A stretch of DNA of 64,000 bases, taken from the NCBI GenBank assembly GCA_963629305.1, contig CAVGIJ010000010.1, positions 9,163 to 73,162 on the forward strand. The letters run 5' to 3'. The translations under genes and the position numbers were made by a program. Origin of the DNA: UBA1227 sp963629305. Lineage in GTDB: Bacteria > Bacillota > Clostridia > Oscillospirales > Acutalibacteraceae. The notes under the pieces were generated by a model. It saw nothing but the letters and a program-made list of their open reading frames with translations, did no database searches and was not told the DNA's origin. Shown here piece by piece: positions 33,700 through 42,876 of this stretch. How positions within the stretch are numbered: position 1 is the first letter of the stretch; every line of letters begins with the position of its first letter.

Positions 33700-35787
33700 T
33701 TATATATCTTCTTCTGAGAGTACGTCTTCGCAACAACCGTCTGAAAGCTCAACGTCAAGGTCACCCATGAAGATTTCGTCGTCTTTTCCGAGAGCACCGG
33801 GAACAATAGAGAATGTATTTGAAATACCGTCCTGTGCGTGCTTAAACGGAATCTTTGCAACAGATGCAAGTGACGCTGCGGCACCGTGAGTATCACGTCC
33901 GTGCATTGGGTTTGCACCCGGTGCAAGAGGAACACCTGCCTTACGTCCGTCAGGTGTATTACCTGTCTTCTTACCGTAGACAACATTTGATGTAATTGTA
34001 AGGATAGACATGGTAGGAATACTCTGTCTGTATGTGTGATGACGGCGAATCTTGTTCATAAATGCACGTACAACTTCAACAGCGATCTTATCAACTCTAT
34101 CATCATTGTTACCGTATTTCGGGAAGTCTCCCTCAACCTCATAGTCAACAACAAGTCCGTCTTCATTTCTTATGCACTTAACTTTCGCGTACTTAATTGC
34201 TGAAAGTGAGTCGGCAACAACAGAAAGTCCGGCAACGCCTGTAGCGAAATAACGCTTTACATCTCTGTCATGGAGTGCCATCTGAAGACTCTCATAGTTG
34301 TACTTATCATGTGAATAGTGAATTACATTAAGAGTATTTACGTAAAGGTTTGCAAGCCACTCCATCATTGCTTCGTACTTGTCCATTACGTCGTCATAAT
34401 CAAGATAATCGCCCTCAACAGGTCTGTACTTCGGACCAACCTGAACGCCGCTCTTCTCGTCAACACCGCCATTGATAGCATAAAGAAGACACTTTGCGAG
34501 GTTTGCACGCGCACCGAAGAATTGCATTTCCTTACCGATACGCATTGAAGATACGCAGCATGCGATAGCGTAATCATCTCCGTGTGTTACGCGCATAAGA
34601 TCATCATTTTCGTACTGGATGGAGGATGTCTTTATAGATATGCTTGCGGCATAATTCTTGAAGTTTACCGGAAGATTTACCGACCAGAGAACCGTCATAT
34701 TCGGCTCCGGTGCAGTTCCGAGATTTTCAAGGGTGTGGAGATAACGGAATGAGTTCTTTGTGACCATGTGTCTTCCGTCAATTCCGACACCGCCTATCGA
34801 CTCAGTTACCCATGTAGGATCACCGGCAAAAATTTCGTTGTATGCAGGTGTTCTCGCAAATTTGATAAGGCGGAGATGCATAATGAAGTGGTCAATGTAC
34901 TCCTGTGCCTGTTTTTCTGTAATGAGTCCCTTTTCAAGATCTCTCTGAATGTATATGTCAAGGAATGTTGATGTTCTACCGAGTGACATTGCCGCACCGT
35001 TTTGCTGCTTTACAGCTGCAAGGTATCCGAAATAGAGCCACTGGATTGCTTCCTTTGCATTTGATGCAGGCTTTGAAATGTCATATCCGTAGATACTTCC
35101 GAGCTCCTTGAGTTCTTCAAGTGCTCTTATCTGCTCGGTAAGCTCCTCACGAAGCATCATGTTCTTTGATGTCATACGTACAAGGAAATATTTGAGCTGG
35201 TTTTTCTTATCCTCAATAAGGTTGTCAACACCGTAAAGGGCTACTCTTCTGTAGTCACCTATGATACGTCCTCTGCCGTATGCATCCGGAAGTCCTGTAA
35301 TAATTCCGGCATGACGCGCAGCTCTCATCTCAGGAGTATAGATATCAAATACGCCCTGGTTGTGAGTCTTTCTGTACTTTGTAAATATCTCGACAATTTC
35401 CGGATCAACTGTGTATCCATTTGTTGTGCAGGCATCCTGAGCCATTCTTATTCCGCCGAAAACGTGAAGTGAGCGTTTAAAAGGCTTGTCAGTCTGAAAA
35501 CCGACAATCTGCTCAAGGTCCTTGTCAAGGTATCCCGGTCCGTGCGATGTAATTGTGGATACAACCTTTGTATCCATATCAAGAACTCCGCCTGCCTCTC
35601 TCTCCTGCTTGGAAAGATCCATAACCTTGTTCCAAAGTTTGAGAGTTGCATCTGTCGGACCTTCAAGGAAGCTCTCGTCTCCATCATACTGTGTAAAGTT
35701 TTTCAGAATAAAATCTCTTACGTCTACTGTCTCTGTCCATCTGCCAGCATTAAAACCATCCCATTGCCGGTCTCTGATCATTTCCAT
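33700..35787 (-). CDS. pflB: Pyruvate formate-lyase large subunit lacking the glycyl-radical domain
   Basis: A 695-residue PFL with the catalytic pair Cys410-Cys411 (YAIACCVSSM) and conserved FSIVPGALGKDD near the end. A normal PFL has ~750-760 residues with a C-terminal glycyl-radical domain. This one ends with an acidic tail (DLDVELSDGCCEDVLSEED) where that domain should begin, and the missing part is the next gene 50 bp away. PFL makes acetyl-CoA and formate from pyruvate and CoA. A GGAGGG site precedes the ATG. Confidence 0.93.
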   Translation of the reverse strand: MEMIRDRQWDGFNAGRWTETVDVRDFILKNFTQYDGDESFLEGPTDATLKLWNKVMDLSKQEREAGGVLDMDTKVVSTITSHGPGYLDKDLEQIVGFQTDKPFKRSLHVFGGIRMAQDACTTNGYTVDPEIVEIFTKYRKTHNQGVFDIYTPEMRAARHAGIITGLPDAYGRGRIIGDYRRVALYGVDNLIEDKKNQLKYFLVRMTSKNMMLREELTEQIRALEELKELGSIYGYDISKPASNAKEAIQWLYFGYLAAVKQQNGAAMSLGRTSTFLDIYIQRDLEKGLITEKQAQEYIDHFIMHLRLIKFARTPAYNEIFAGDPTWVTESIGGVGIDGRHMVTKNSFRYLHTLENLGTAPEPNMTVLWSVNLPVNFKNYAASISIKTSSIQYENDDLMRVTHGDDYAIACCVSSMRIGKEMQFFGARANLAKCLLYAINGGVDEKSGVQVGPKYRPVEGDYLDYDDVMDKYEAMMEWLANLYVNTLNVIHYSHDKYNYESLQMALHDRDVKRYFATGVAGLSVVADSLSAIKYAKVKCIRNEDGLVVDYEVEGDFPKYGNNDDRVDKIAVEVVRAFMNKIRRHHTYRQSIPTMSILTITSNVVYGKKTGNTPDGRKAGVPLAPGANPMHGRDTHGAAASLASVAKIPFKHAQDGISNTFSIVPGALGKDDEIFMGDLDVELSDGCCEDVLSEEDI

Positions 35788-36056
35788 TAATCTTTGCCCT
35801 CCAAAAACTTTTCTTAGATCACTTTTATATGTTTATTAAATGATACAGCTGTATTATAAATCCGAACCAATCCTAAGTAAATCGGTAGGTATAACATGAT
35901 TGTCAAATCTTTTTATTTAATTTTGTGCACTTTGACAATATTGTAACAAGGCTTGATATTTTTTTTACAATCATTTTACATGTTGAGCAATTTTTTGGAT
36001 AAAACACAATCTATTGTGTATGTCCGTCACGGTATGATAGACGAAAAGATAAACGC
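35788..36056. other. Upstream region of pflB
   Basis: This AT-rich stretch holds the pflB leader and a Rex-like palindrome at 35932-35949. Several T/A-rich hexamers could serve as the minus-strand promoter (for example TTGACA near 35900), but no pair with ideal spacing stands out. I see no gene. Confidence 0.6.
35932..35949. promoter_or_regulatory. Candidate Rex-type operator upstream of pflB
   Basis: TTGACAATATTGTAACAA (35932-35949) contains a 10-bp perfect core palindrome ACAATATTGT. On the minus strand it matches 11 of the 14 defined positions of the clostridial-type consensus TTGTTAANNNNTTAACAA. Rex senses NADH/NAD+ and commonly represses pfl and adh genes. Confidence 0.45.
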
Positions 36057-36087
36057 AAAAAAGAGGCGGTAGTTTTACTACCGCCTC
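36057..36087 (-). terminator. Terminator of the repeat small RNA
   Basis: A perfect 11-bp stem GAGGCGGTAGT (36063-36073 with 36077-36087), a 3-nt loop, then six T residues on the minus strand. The plus strand has no U run, fixing the direction. Confidence 0.92.
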
Positions 36088-36366
36088 AGACTATCTAGAA
36101 CATTGGAGTATTCTCCTTAAATTTACTTTGAGCTTTAAGTTAAATTGTACTTTGGACTCACCCTTTACAAATTATTTTTTAACTCAAATCATGTTCATTG
36201 GTCTTATCCTCTCGTGTAACAATAAATGCTTACTTCGAACTTTAAGATCAATCTTCAGTAAATTTTTGGACTCACCCTTTCAACTTGAAATTCAGATGTT
36301 TTCTTCCTCGTTGTGCATTGGACTCAACCTTTCTTTTTTTCCAGTTGAACTTTAGTTTCTTTCCTT
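36057..36366 (-). ncRNA. Candidate ~310-nt small RNA with five repeats of a GG-N6-CC motif
   Basis: A promoter (36373-36401) and a strong terminator bracket this region, and no open frame of useful length exists. In transcript order, copies at 36317-36333, 36265-36280, 36197-36213, 36151-36165 and 36102-36118 read about AAAGGnTGAGTCCAAW. Each can form a tiny GG...CC hairpin; the last is GGAG-AATA-CTCC. Copies are ~47-67 nt apart with AU-rich linkers. It lies between the phosphate-transporter gene and pflB. I do not recognise the family; sponge-like protein or ribosome-binding RNA is possible. Confidence 0.65.
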
Positions 36367-36372
36367 GTCTAT

Positions 36373-36401
36373 ATACTAACACCTGCTCATAAATAAGTCA
36401 A
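36373..36401 (-). promoter_or_regulatory. Promoter of the repeat small RNA
   Basis: TTGACT (36396-36401), 17-bp spacer and TAGTAT (36373-36378) with an extended-10 TGT lie ~70 bp after the transporter stop codon. The predicted start point is near 36366. Confidence 0.72.
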
Positions 36402-36469
36402 CACTTTTTACTAAAAAAATATTTTTTTATAAAAAATCTTGTATATTTTTCACAAACGGTGCATTTCCG

Positions 36470-38110
36470 TCAATTATTAACGGCAGGACCATTATAGTGA
36501 TAACGCACTTTTGCCGCTTGGGCAATATTCAGCGCATGATCTGCCACTCTTTCAAGGTCAGTGAGAGTTTCAACAAAAATCATGCCCTGTGAAGAGTTGC
36601 AGGTATTGGCATTAAGTCTGTCGATGTGTTTTTCCTTAAGTTCATCCACCTTGTCATCAATTGCCGACTCTTGGAGATAGATATTGTTATACGCCTCTTG
36701 AGAAGGTTCGAGAAGATGCACACATGAATCGTCAAGAATATGCGTTACCATTACAATAAGCTCTTTGAGTTCAACAGATGCCTCGTGCGAAAATGGGGTA
36801 TCATTTTCTATCATACGATTTGCATATTCTAAAATATTTTTTGCATGGTCACCTATACGTTCAAGGTCAGTACAAACATGGAAGAGATGGCCGGCATGTT
36901 TCGCGTCCGTCTCGGAAAGTTTCATTGATGATGCCTTTATGAGAGCATCCGTTATGGCCTTGTTAAGAAAATCTATGGTTGTTTCCGTTTTATTAAACTT
37001 TTCCGCACTGTATGTATGTTTTGCATAAAACGTGTCCGTTGCAATCTTGAGATTTGTTTTCACAAGATCTTCCATGCGGCGTACCTCAGCGTCAATCTGC
37101 TCCATAAGTATGTCAGATGACGCATATCCGGCATCGTTGATAAATTCGAGCTTTGCTTCTTTATCATCTTTATCCTCACCGCGTATAATTTGACGGGTGA
37201 GCCATACAACCTGTTTTGCAAGCGGGAAGGTTATGATAATCATAACAAGGTTGAAGATTGTATTGGCATTTGCCATTTGACGTGCGGGATCACTCGATGT
37301 CATCTGAAGCCAGGTTGTAATCGGTAACAATTGAGATACAATCGTAAAGAAAATCATTCCGAAGGTCTCAACAATTACAACTATCGCGGCAACTCTCTTT
37401 GCGTCTTTTCTTCCGCCGATAGAAGCAAGTATGGGAGCAATCGATGCGCCGATATTCATACCCATCATGATATAAAAAGCCGGTGCAAAATCAATAAGGC
37501 CGGAAAGGAGCATTATTTGTAAAATACCCACAGATGCCGATACACTCTGCATAAGTGTAGTAAATACAAGACCGAACAAAACGCCGAGAATCGGATTTGA
37601 TATGCCTGTTATCATTGCTTGGAACCATTCCAATTCTTTAAGAGGCGCCATTGAATCGCTCATAAGACCAAGGCCTAAGAACAGGATTCCGAGATATGCA
37701 ATTACATCTCCGAAATAGACAATTTTTTCCTTACCTTTTGCAATCATCGTTATTACAACGCCAAGGAAAATAAGGAGCGTTGCATAATCGGAAATATGGA
37801 AAGCAATAAGCTGTCCGGTAATAGTTGTACCGAGCTTTGCACCAAGGATGATTCCAAAGGTACGTTCAAGATCCATAAGTCCCGCATTTACAAATCCCAC
37901 CGCCATGGAGCACATGGCATTTGAGCTTTGTATAAGAGCCGTAAGTCCGGCTCCTACAAGAACTGCGACAATTCTCTTCTCCGTAAGCTTCGCAAGTATT
38001 TTCTTGAGATAAGAACCCGCCATGTCTTTAAGGCTGTCGCTCATACCGTTCATTCCGAAAATGAACATTGCAATACCGCCGAGAAGAGTTATAACGTTTT
38101 GAAATGACAT
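36470..38110 (-). CDS. Na/Pi-cotransporter family protein with PhoU-like domain
   Basis: A 546-residue protein: N-terminal transporter with the two Na/Pi repeats (GAGLTALIQSSNAMC and GLVFTTLMQSVSASVG, plus LGAKLGTTITGQ), about eight hydrophobic segments, and a C-terminal helical PhoU-like domain (~350-535). It is expected to move sodium and phosphate. The gene has its own promoter and no phosphate regulatory neighbours. A weak GTGG site precedes the ATG. Confidence 0.9.
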   Translation of the reverse strand: MSFQNVITLLGGIAMFIFGMNGMSDSLKDMAGSYLKKILAKLTEKRIVAVLVGAGLTALIQSSNAMCSMAVGFVNAGLMDLERTFGIILGAKLGTTITGQLIAFHISDYATLLIFLGVVITMIAKGKEKIVYFGDVIAYLGILFLGLGLMSDSMAPLKELEWFQAMITGISNPILGVLFGLVFTTLMQSVSASVGILQIMLLSGLIDFAPAFYIMMGMNIGASIAPILASIGGRKDAKRVAAIVVIVETFGMIFFTIVSQLLPITTWLQMTSSDPARQMANANTIFNLVMIIITFPLAKQVVWLTRQIIRGEDKDDKEAKLEFINDAGYASSDILMEQIDAEVRRMEDLVKTNLKIATDTFYAKHTYSAEKFNKTETTIDFLNKAITDALIKASSMKLSETDAKHAGHLFHVCTDLERIGDHAKNILEYANRMIENDTPFSHEASVELKELIVMVTHILDDSCVHLLEPSQEAYNNIYLQESAIDDKVDELKEKHIDRLNANTCNSSQGMIFVETLTDLERVADHALNIAQAAKVRYHYNGPAVNN

Positions 38111-38180
38111 ACTGTAACCACACTTTTACACTTAAATATACTTTTTCTAACTCTTTTTTATTTTTTTATCAGCACAGATG

Positions 38181-38209
38181 ATTTTATCATATGAACGTAA
38201 CCGTGTAAA
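38181..38209 (-). promoter_or_regulatory. Promoter of the Na/Pi cotransporter gene
   Basis: TTTACA (38204-38209), 17-bp spacer and TAAAAT (38181-38186) on the minus strand lie ~70 bp upstream of the start codon. Confidence 0.75.
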
Positions 38210-38242
38210 CTAAAAAACATTACATATATCAAAAAAACTGAC

Positions 38243-38268
38243 AAAAAAACCGGAAGTCAAACTTCCGG
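38243..38268 (-). terminator. Terminator after pfkA
   Basis: CCGGAAGT (38250-38257) and ACTTCCGG (38261-38268) form an 8-bp stem followed by seven T residues on the minus strand. Confidence 0.87.
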
Positions 38269-38324
38269 CTTTTCTTATAAAAATAAATAATTTCAATTTA
38301 TCTTTTAAACTTTATTTTTTAGTA

Positions 38325-39287
38325 TTAAATGGAAATCTCATGAGCCATACGATAAGTATCAAGGTCAAGAGTTTTTTCCATTGCAAGAGCTTCATCTATC
38401 GGATAAGAAACTATCTCATCAGACTTTACTCCTATGATGCAGCTGTCATGTGAATGCTTTAGAAGTCTCACCGCATAATTGCCCATACGGGACGCAAGCA
38501 CTCTGTCTCTTACAGTCGGGGAGCCGCCACGCTGAACATGACCGAGAATTGTTGCCCTTGTCTCTACACCGGTTCTGTCCTGAATTTCCTTTGCCATCTT
38601 CGTTGCATTGCCGCAGCCCTCGGCAACGATTATTACAAAATGACGCTTTCCCGTGCTTATTGTCTTTTTCATTCTGTCAATGATATCAATTTCAAAATCA
38701 TATTCAAATTCAGGGACAAGAATACTCGTTGCACCGACTGCAATACCCGAATAAAGGGCGATGTATCCCGCATTTCTTCCCATAACTTCAATAACGCTGC
38801 ACCTTGAATGTGACTCTGTTGTGTCACGTACCTTATCGACCATTTCCATTACTGTGTTCATTGCGGTGTCATAGCCTATCGTATAATCGGTACAGGCTAT
38901 GTCATTGTCAATAGTTCCCGGAATTCCCACGCAGTTTATACCCTGCTTTGAAAGTTCCTGCGCGCCGCGGAATGAGCCGTCGCCTCCGATTACAACAAGA
39001 CTTTCAATACCGAGACGTCTGCACATATCAGCTGCTTTTTTCTGTCCGCGCAAAGTTCTGAATTCCTCGGAACGTGCCGTATGAAGAATTGTTCCGCCGC
39101 GCTGTATGATATTTGAAACGGAGCGAAGATTCATTTCAATAATATCTCCGTCCATAAGGCCTTCATATCCGTTGTTTATTCCGAAAACACGCATATCATT
39201 TTCTATACCGGTACGAACAACAGAGCGAACCGCAGCGTTCATTCCCGGTGCATCGCCGCCGCTTGTCAAAACACCTATAGTCTTCAT
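38325..39287 (-). CDS. pfkA: ATP-dependent 6-phosphofructokinase
   Basis: A 320-residue phosphofructokinase with the ATP-binding GVLTSGGDAPGMNAAVRSVVR, GGDGSFRGAQEL and substrate loop GTIDNDIACTDYTIGYDTAMNT. The glycine in GGDGS indicates the ATP-dependent rather than pyrophosphate-dependent type. It catalyses fructose 6-phosphate to fructose 1,6-bisphosphate. The ATG at 39285-39287 has GGAGG; the longer frame upstream overlaps the promoter region. It follows dnaE, as in many Firmicutes, but has its own promoter. Confidence 0.96.
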   Translation of the reverse strand: MKTIGVLTSGGDAPGMNAAVRSVVRTGIENDMRVFGINNGYEGLMDGDIIEMNLRSVSNIIQRGGTILHTARSEEFRTLRGQKKAADMCRRLGIESLVVIGGDGSFRGAQELSKQGINCVGIPGTIDNDIACTDYTIGYDTAMNTVMEMVDKVRDTTESHSRCSVIEVMGRNAGYIALYSGIAVGATSILVPEFEYDFEIDIIDRMKKTISTGKRHFVIIVAEGCGNATKMAKEIQDRTGVETRATILGHVQRGGSPTVRDRVLASRMGNYAVRLLKHSHDSCIIGVKSDEIVSYPIDEALAMEKTLDLDTYRMAHEISI

Positions 39288-39351
39288 TTTAATTGCCTCC
39301 AAAACATTGATATGCATGTAGCCGCAATAAAACTGCATGCGCACTTCATAA

Positions 39352-39381
39352 AGTATAATATTAAGTTTGAATGCTTGTCAA
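39352..39381 (-). promoter_or_regulatory. Promoter of pfkA
   Basis: Consensus-like TTGACA (39376-39381), 18-bp spacer and TATACT (39352-39357) on the minus strand, close behind the dnaE stop codon. Confidence 0.83.
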
Positions 39382-39396
39382 TCAATAAACCAAAAA

Positions 39397-42300
39397 TCAT
39401 TGAAGAACGACGTTTTTATCACCCAAAATCCCCCGAAGTTTTGCGATAAGTCCGTCATCTGAACGGACACACGAAGCCTCATCGGAAACCATATATTTCT
39501 TTGTACTGCAAAAGTAAAAATATACGGGGGTTTCTCCGTCACCAAAATCGCGCAAAACAGATTTTACCTCTTTAATATCCGTTTCCGTTTTGTCATTTTC
39601 AATTCGTAAGAAAAGGCCGTGCCTCTTTGTCTTTTCACTTGGATTGTAAGTTTGTGCAGCCATCGCCTCACGGGTATTTACAGCGGCAAGTCGCATGCAT
39701 TTGAGTGACGGTCGCTCCCCTTCTTCCACAGATAGTCTTGCATCAATGATAAGCACTGCATTTTCACGAAGAATCCCGGAATATTCCTGATATGTTTTCG
39801 GGAAAACGGTCAGCTCAATACTGCCGGTCACATCTTCAACCATTGCATTTGCCATAGTTGTGTTTGATTTCGTAAGCCTTATTTTTATTCCCGAAATCAT
39901 TCCGAGAACTCTCACGGCGTCACCGTCTTTATAGCGCGATGTACCGTCTTCGGTTGCAGACAGAAGTTCTGAGACTTTTGCACTTTTTATGCTTTTACCA
40001 TACTCAATATACTGCTCCATCGGATGACCGGATATATACACACCTGCCGTTTCTTTTTCAAAAAGCAGGATCTCAAGATGTCCAAACTCCGGAAGGTCGG
40101 GAAGAGCCGGACCGGATGATATCTCCGTTTCATTGCCGCCCGGAGTTATGTCGAAAAGGCCAATCTGTCCCTCGACATTCTGTCGTCTGTCGGTATCCAG
40201 TTCCGACATGATATCAGGCAGGACACTGAGCATTTGGCGTCGGTTAAGTCCGAGACCGTCAAGTGCTCCGCACTTTATGAGGTTCTCGGCTGCCTTGCGG
40301 TTTAAAGAACGGCTGTAAACACGTCTTATAAAGCCATGAAAGCTTGTAAACCTTCCGCCCTGTTCGCGCTCTTTTACAATTTCATCGATAAGTCCTCTGC
40401 CAAGACCTTTTACCGCAAGGAGACCAAATCGGATTTTACCGTCATCGGCGACAAAATCCGCGACACTTGAGTTCACATCAGGTGGCAGAACTTCAATTTT
40501 TAAGTCACGACATTCCGAAATATACTCTGCCACCTTATCCGTGAACATGAGTACACTTGTTATCTGTGATGCCATAAATTCGGCAGGATAGTGACATTTG
40601 AGATATGCTGTCTCAAATGCAAGTGTCGCGTATGCTGCGGCGTGCGATTTGTTGAAGGCATAGGACGCAAAGGAAATCATTTTATCAAAGATTGTATTTG
40701 CAACCGTGCCTGATATGCCGTTCTTTGCGCAGCCTTCAACAAAAGTTGTGCGTTCTTTTTCCATAACATCGTGCTTTTTCTTGGACATTGCACGCCGCAC
40801 AATATCCGCATGCCCGAAAGAGTATCCGGCAAGTTCACGGCAGATTTGCATTACCTGCTCTTGGTAAACCATGCAGCCGTAAGTTACGCCGAGGATACTC
40901 TCAAGCTGCGGAGTTTCATATCTTATTTTATCCGGATTGTGTCGTCCGTAGATATACTTTGGTATAGAATCCATAGGACCCGGTCTGTAAAGAGATGTAA
41001 GTGCAATGAGATCTTCAATTGACGTAGGTTTAAACTGCGTAAGTACATTGCGCAGTCCGGTTGACTCAAACTGAAATACTCCCTCCGTGTCTCCTCTTCC
41101 AAACATTTTGAAGGTTTCACGGTCGGTAAAGTCAATATTTTTAACCGAAAAATTCGGATCGCGCTTACGTACAAGTTTTTCACAGTTTGCGACAACGGTT
41201 AGTGTACGCAGTCCCAAGAAGTCCATTTTGAGAAGGCCGAGTTGCTCAAGCGTCGTCATTGTATACTGCGTAACAATAACACCGTCTTTTTGCGCAAGCG
41301 GTACATATGTGCTTACAGGGTCTCTTGTTATAACCACTCCTGCGGCGTGAGTCGATGTATGTCTCGGCATACCCTCAATCTTCAAGGAATATTCGATCAA
41401 TTTTTTTACTTCAGGGTCCGTGTCTATCTTTTTTTTGAGTTCGGGAATTATTTCTATTGCCTTTGAAAGATCCCGACTTTGCTTCCACGGAATCATTTTA
41501 GAAACAGCGTCAACTTTTGCATAAGGAATACCCAACACTCTTCCGACATCACGTATAGCTGCACGCGCGGCAAGAGTACCGAATGTGACAATCTGCGAGA
41601 CATGATCTGCGCCGTATTTTTCTACAACATAGTCAATAACTTCCCCGCGACGTTCGTAGCAAAAATCAATATCAAAATCCGGCATTGAGACACGCTCGGG
41701 ATTTAAAAATCTTTCAAAAAGCAGATTGTATTTCATCGGATCAATATCGGTTATTCCGACACAGTAGGCAACAATGCTGCCCGCTCCCGAGCCCCTGCCC
41801 GGACCCACAGGTATTTCCTTTGACTTTGCATACCTTACAAAATCATAAACAATAAGATAATAGTCGGTATATCCCATGGAATCGACAACCGACAACTCAT
41901 AGTCAAAGCGTTCCATGTAATGCTTTCGCTTTTCTTCGGGCAGATCTACATAGCGCTTGTTGAATCCGGCAGTCGCAAGTGCGCGCAGATACTCCGCATG
42001 ATCTCTGCCGTTTGGAACCTCAAAGTGCGGAAGAATTATATGCCCGAATTCAAAGTCAACATTGCAACGCTCGGCAATGAGCGATGTATTGTCCACCGCA
42101 GATGGTATTTCAGAAAATAACTCTCGCATTTCCTCTTCGGATTTTACGTAGAATTCATCTGTTCCAAAGCCGAGTCCGGCGTCCTCATTTATCGTGTGAT
42201 TTGTCTGTATACAAACAAGAATTTTCTGAACAAGAGAATCCTCCTTCAGTATATAATGACAGTCATTTGTGGCAACAAGGGGAATTCCCGTTTCCTTTGA

Positions 42301-42876
42301 CAGTCTCACAAGATCAGGCAAAATACGCATCTGTTCGGGAATACCGTGGTTTTGTACCTCAATAAAATAATTTCCGTCGCCGAACGTTTCGTTATACCAA
42401 AGTGCCGTCTCTTTGGCACCTTCATAATCATCGTTTAAGAGCTTTGTCGCAACTTCACCGGCAAGGCATGCCGAAAGTGCTATAAGGCCCTCATGGTGTT
42501 TTTTCAGGAGTTCCTTATCAATTCTCGGCTTTACATAAAAACCGTCTGTAAACGAATCAGATACCATCTTTATGAGGTTGCTGTATCCGATATTATTTTC
42601 GCATAATAAAATAAGGTGATGTCTCACTTTTGAGGCAACCCCTTGTTTGTCGTACATACTCTCTGCTGCGACATAGCATTCGCAGCCTATTATCGGCTTT
42701 ATTCCCGCAGCCTTTGCCTCTTTATAAAAATCCATTGCTCCGTACATAACACCGTGGTCGGTTATTGCCACAGATGTCTGTCCGAGCTGCGCAACTTGTT
42801 TTATAAGCGGCTTTATGCGGCATGCGCCGTCAAGGAGACTGTACTCTGTATGAAGATGGAGATGCGTAAAACTCAT
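39397..42876 (-). CDS. dnaE: DNA polymerase III alpha subunit DnaE
   Basis: A 1159-residue replicative polymerase: N-terminal PHP domain (HLHTEYSLLDGACRI), catalytic C-family polymerase core with PDFDIDFCYERRGEVIDYV, a helix-hairpin-helix/tau region, and a C-terminal OB-fold. It synthesises DNA at the replication fork. It overlaps whiA by 4 bp. Confidence 0.97.
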   Translation of the reverse strand: MSFTHLHLHTEYSLLDGACRIKPLIKQVAQLGQTSVAITDHGVMYGAMDFYKEAKAAGIKPIIGCECYVAAESMYDKQGVASKVRHHLILLCENNIGYSNLIKMVSDSFTDGFYVKPRIDKELLKKHHEGLIALSACLAGEVATKLLNDDYEGAKETALWYNETFGDGNYFIEVQNHGIPEQMRILPDLVRLSKETGIPLVATNDCHYILKEDSLVQKILVCIQTNHTINEDAGLGFGTDEFYVKSEEEMRELFSEIPSAVDNTSLIAERCNVDFEFGHIILPHFEVPNGRDHAEYLRALATAGFNKRYVDLPEEKRKHYMERFDYELSVVDSMGYTDYYLIVYDFVRYAKSKEIPVGPGRGSGAGSIVAYCVGITDIDPMKYNLLFERFLNPERVSMPDFDIDFCYERRGEVIDYVVEKYGADHVSQIVTFGTLAARAAIRDVGRVLGIPYAKVDAVSKMIPWKQSRDLSKAIEIIPELKKKIDTDPEVKKLIEYSLKIEGMPRHTSTHAAGVVITRDPVSTYVPLAQKDGVIVTQYTMTTLEQLGLLKMDFLGLRTLTVVANCEKLVRKRDPNFSVKNIDFTDRETFKMFGRGDTEGVFQFESTGLRNVLTQFKPTSIEDLIALTSLYRPGPMDSIPKYIYGRHNPDKIRYETPQLESILGVTYGCMVYQEQVMQICRELAGYSFGHADIVRRAMSKKKHDVMEKERTTFVEGCAKNGISGTVANTIFDKMISFASYAFNKSHAAAYATLAFETAYLKCHYPAEFMASQITSVLMFTDKVAEYISECRDLKIEVLPPDVNSSVADFVADDGKIRFGLLAVKGLGRGLIDEIVKEREQGGRFTSFHGFIRRVYSRSLNRKAAENLIKCGALDGLGLNRRQMLSVLPDIMSELDTDRRQNVEGQIGLFDITPGGNETEISSGPALPDLPEFGHLEILLFEKETAGVYISGHPMEQYIEYGKSIKSAKVSELLSATEDGTSRYKDGDAVRVLGMISGIKIRLTKSNTTMANAMVEDVTGSIELTVFPKTYQEYSGILRENAVLIIDARLSVEEGERPSLKCMRLAAVNTREAMAAQTYNPSEKTKRHGLFLRIENDKTETDIKEVKSVLRDFGDGETPVYFYFCSTKKYMVSDEASCVRSDDGLIAKLRGILGDKNVVLQ

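Noticed and set aside
33650..33736. In-frame N-terminal extension of the small glycyl-radical protein
   Set aside because: The 29 residues are Arg/Lys-rich, do not resemble PFL, overlap the end of pflB, and a better ATG with a ribosome binding site follows.
36102..36333. Tiny open frames (3 to 9 codons) after each repeat as leader peptides
   Set aside because: Only three of five copies have ATG and the peptides share nothing; the repeat motif is conserved, not the reading frames.
36102..36333. CRISPR array
   Set aside because: Repeats are only ~16 bp, degenerate, unevenly spaced, with no cas genes and AT-rich linkers.
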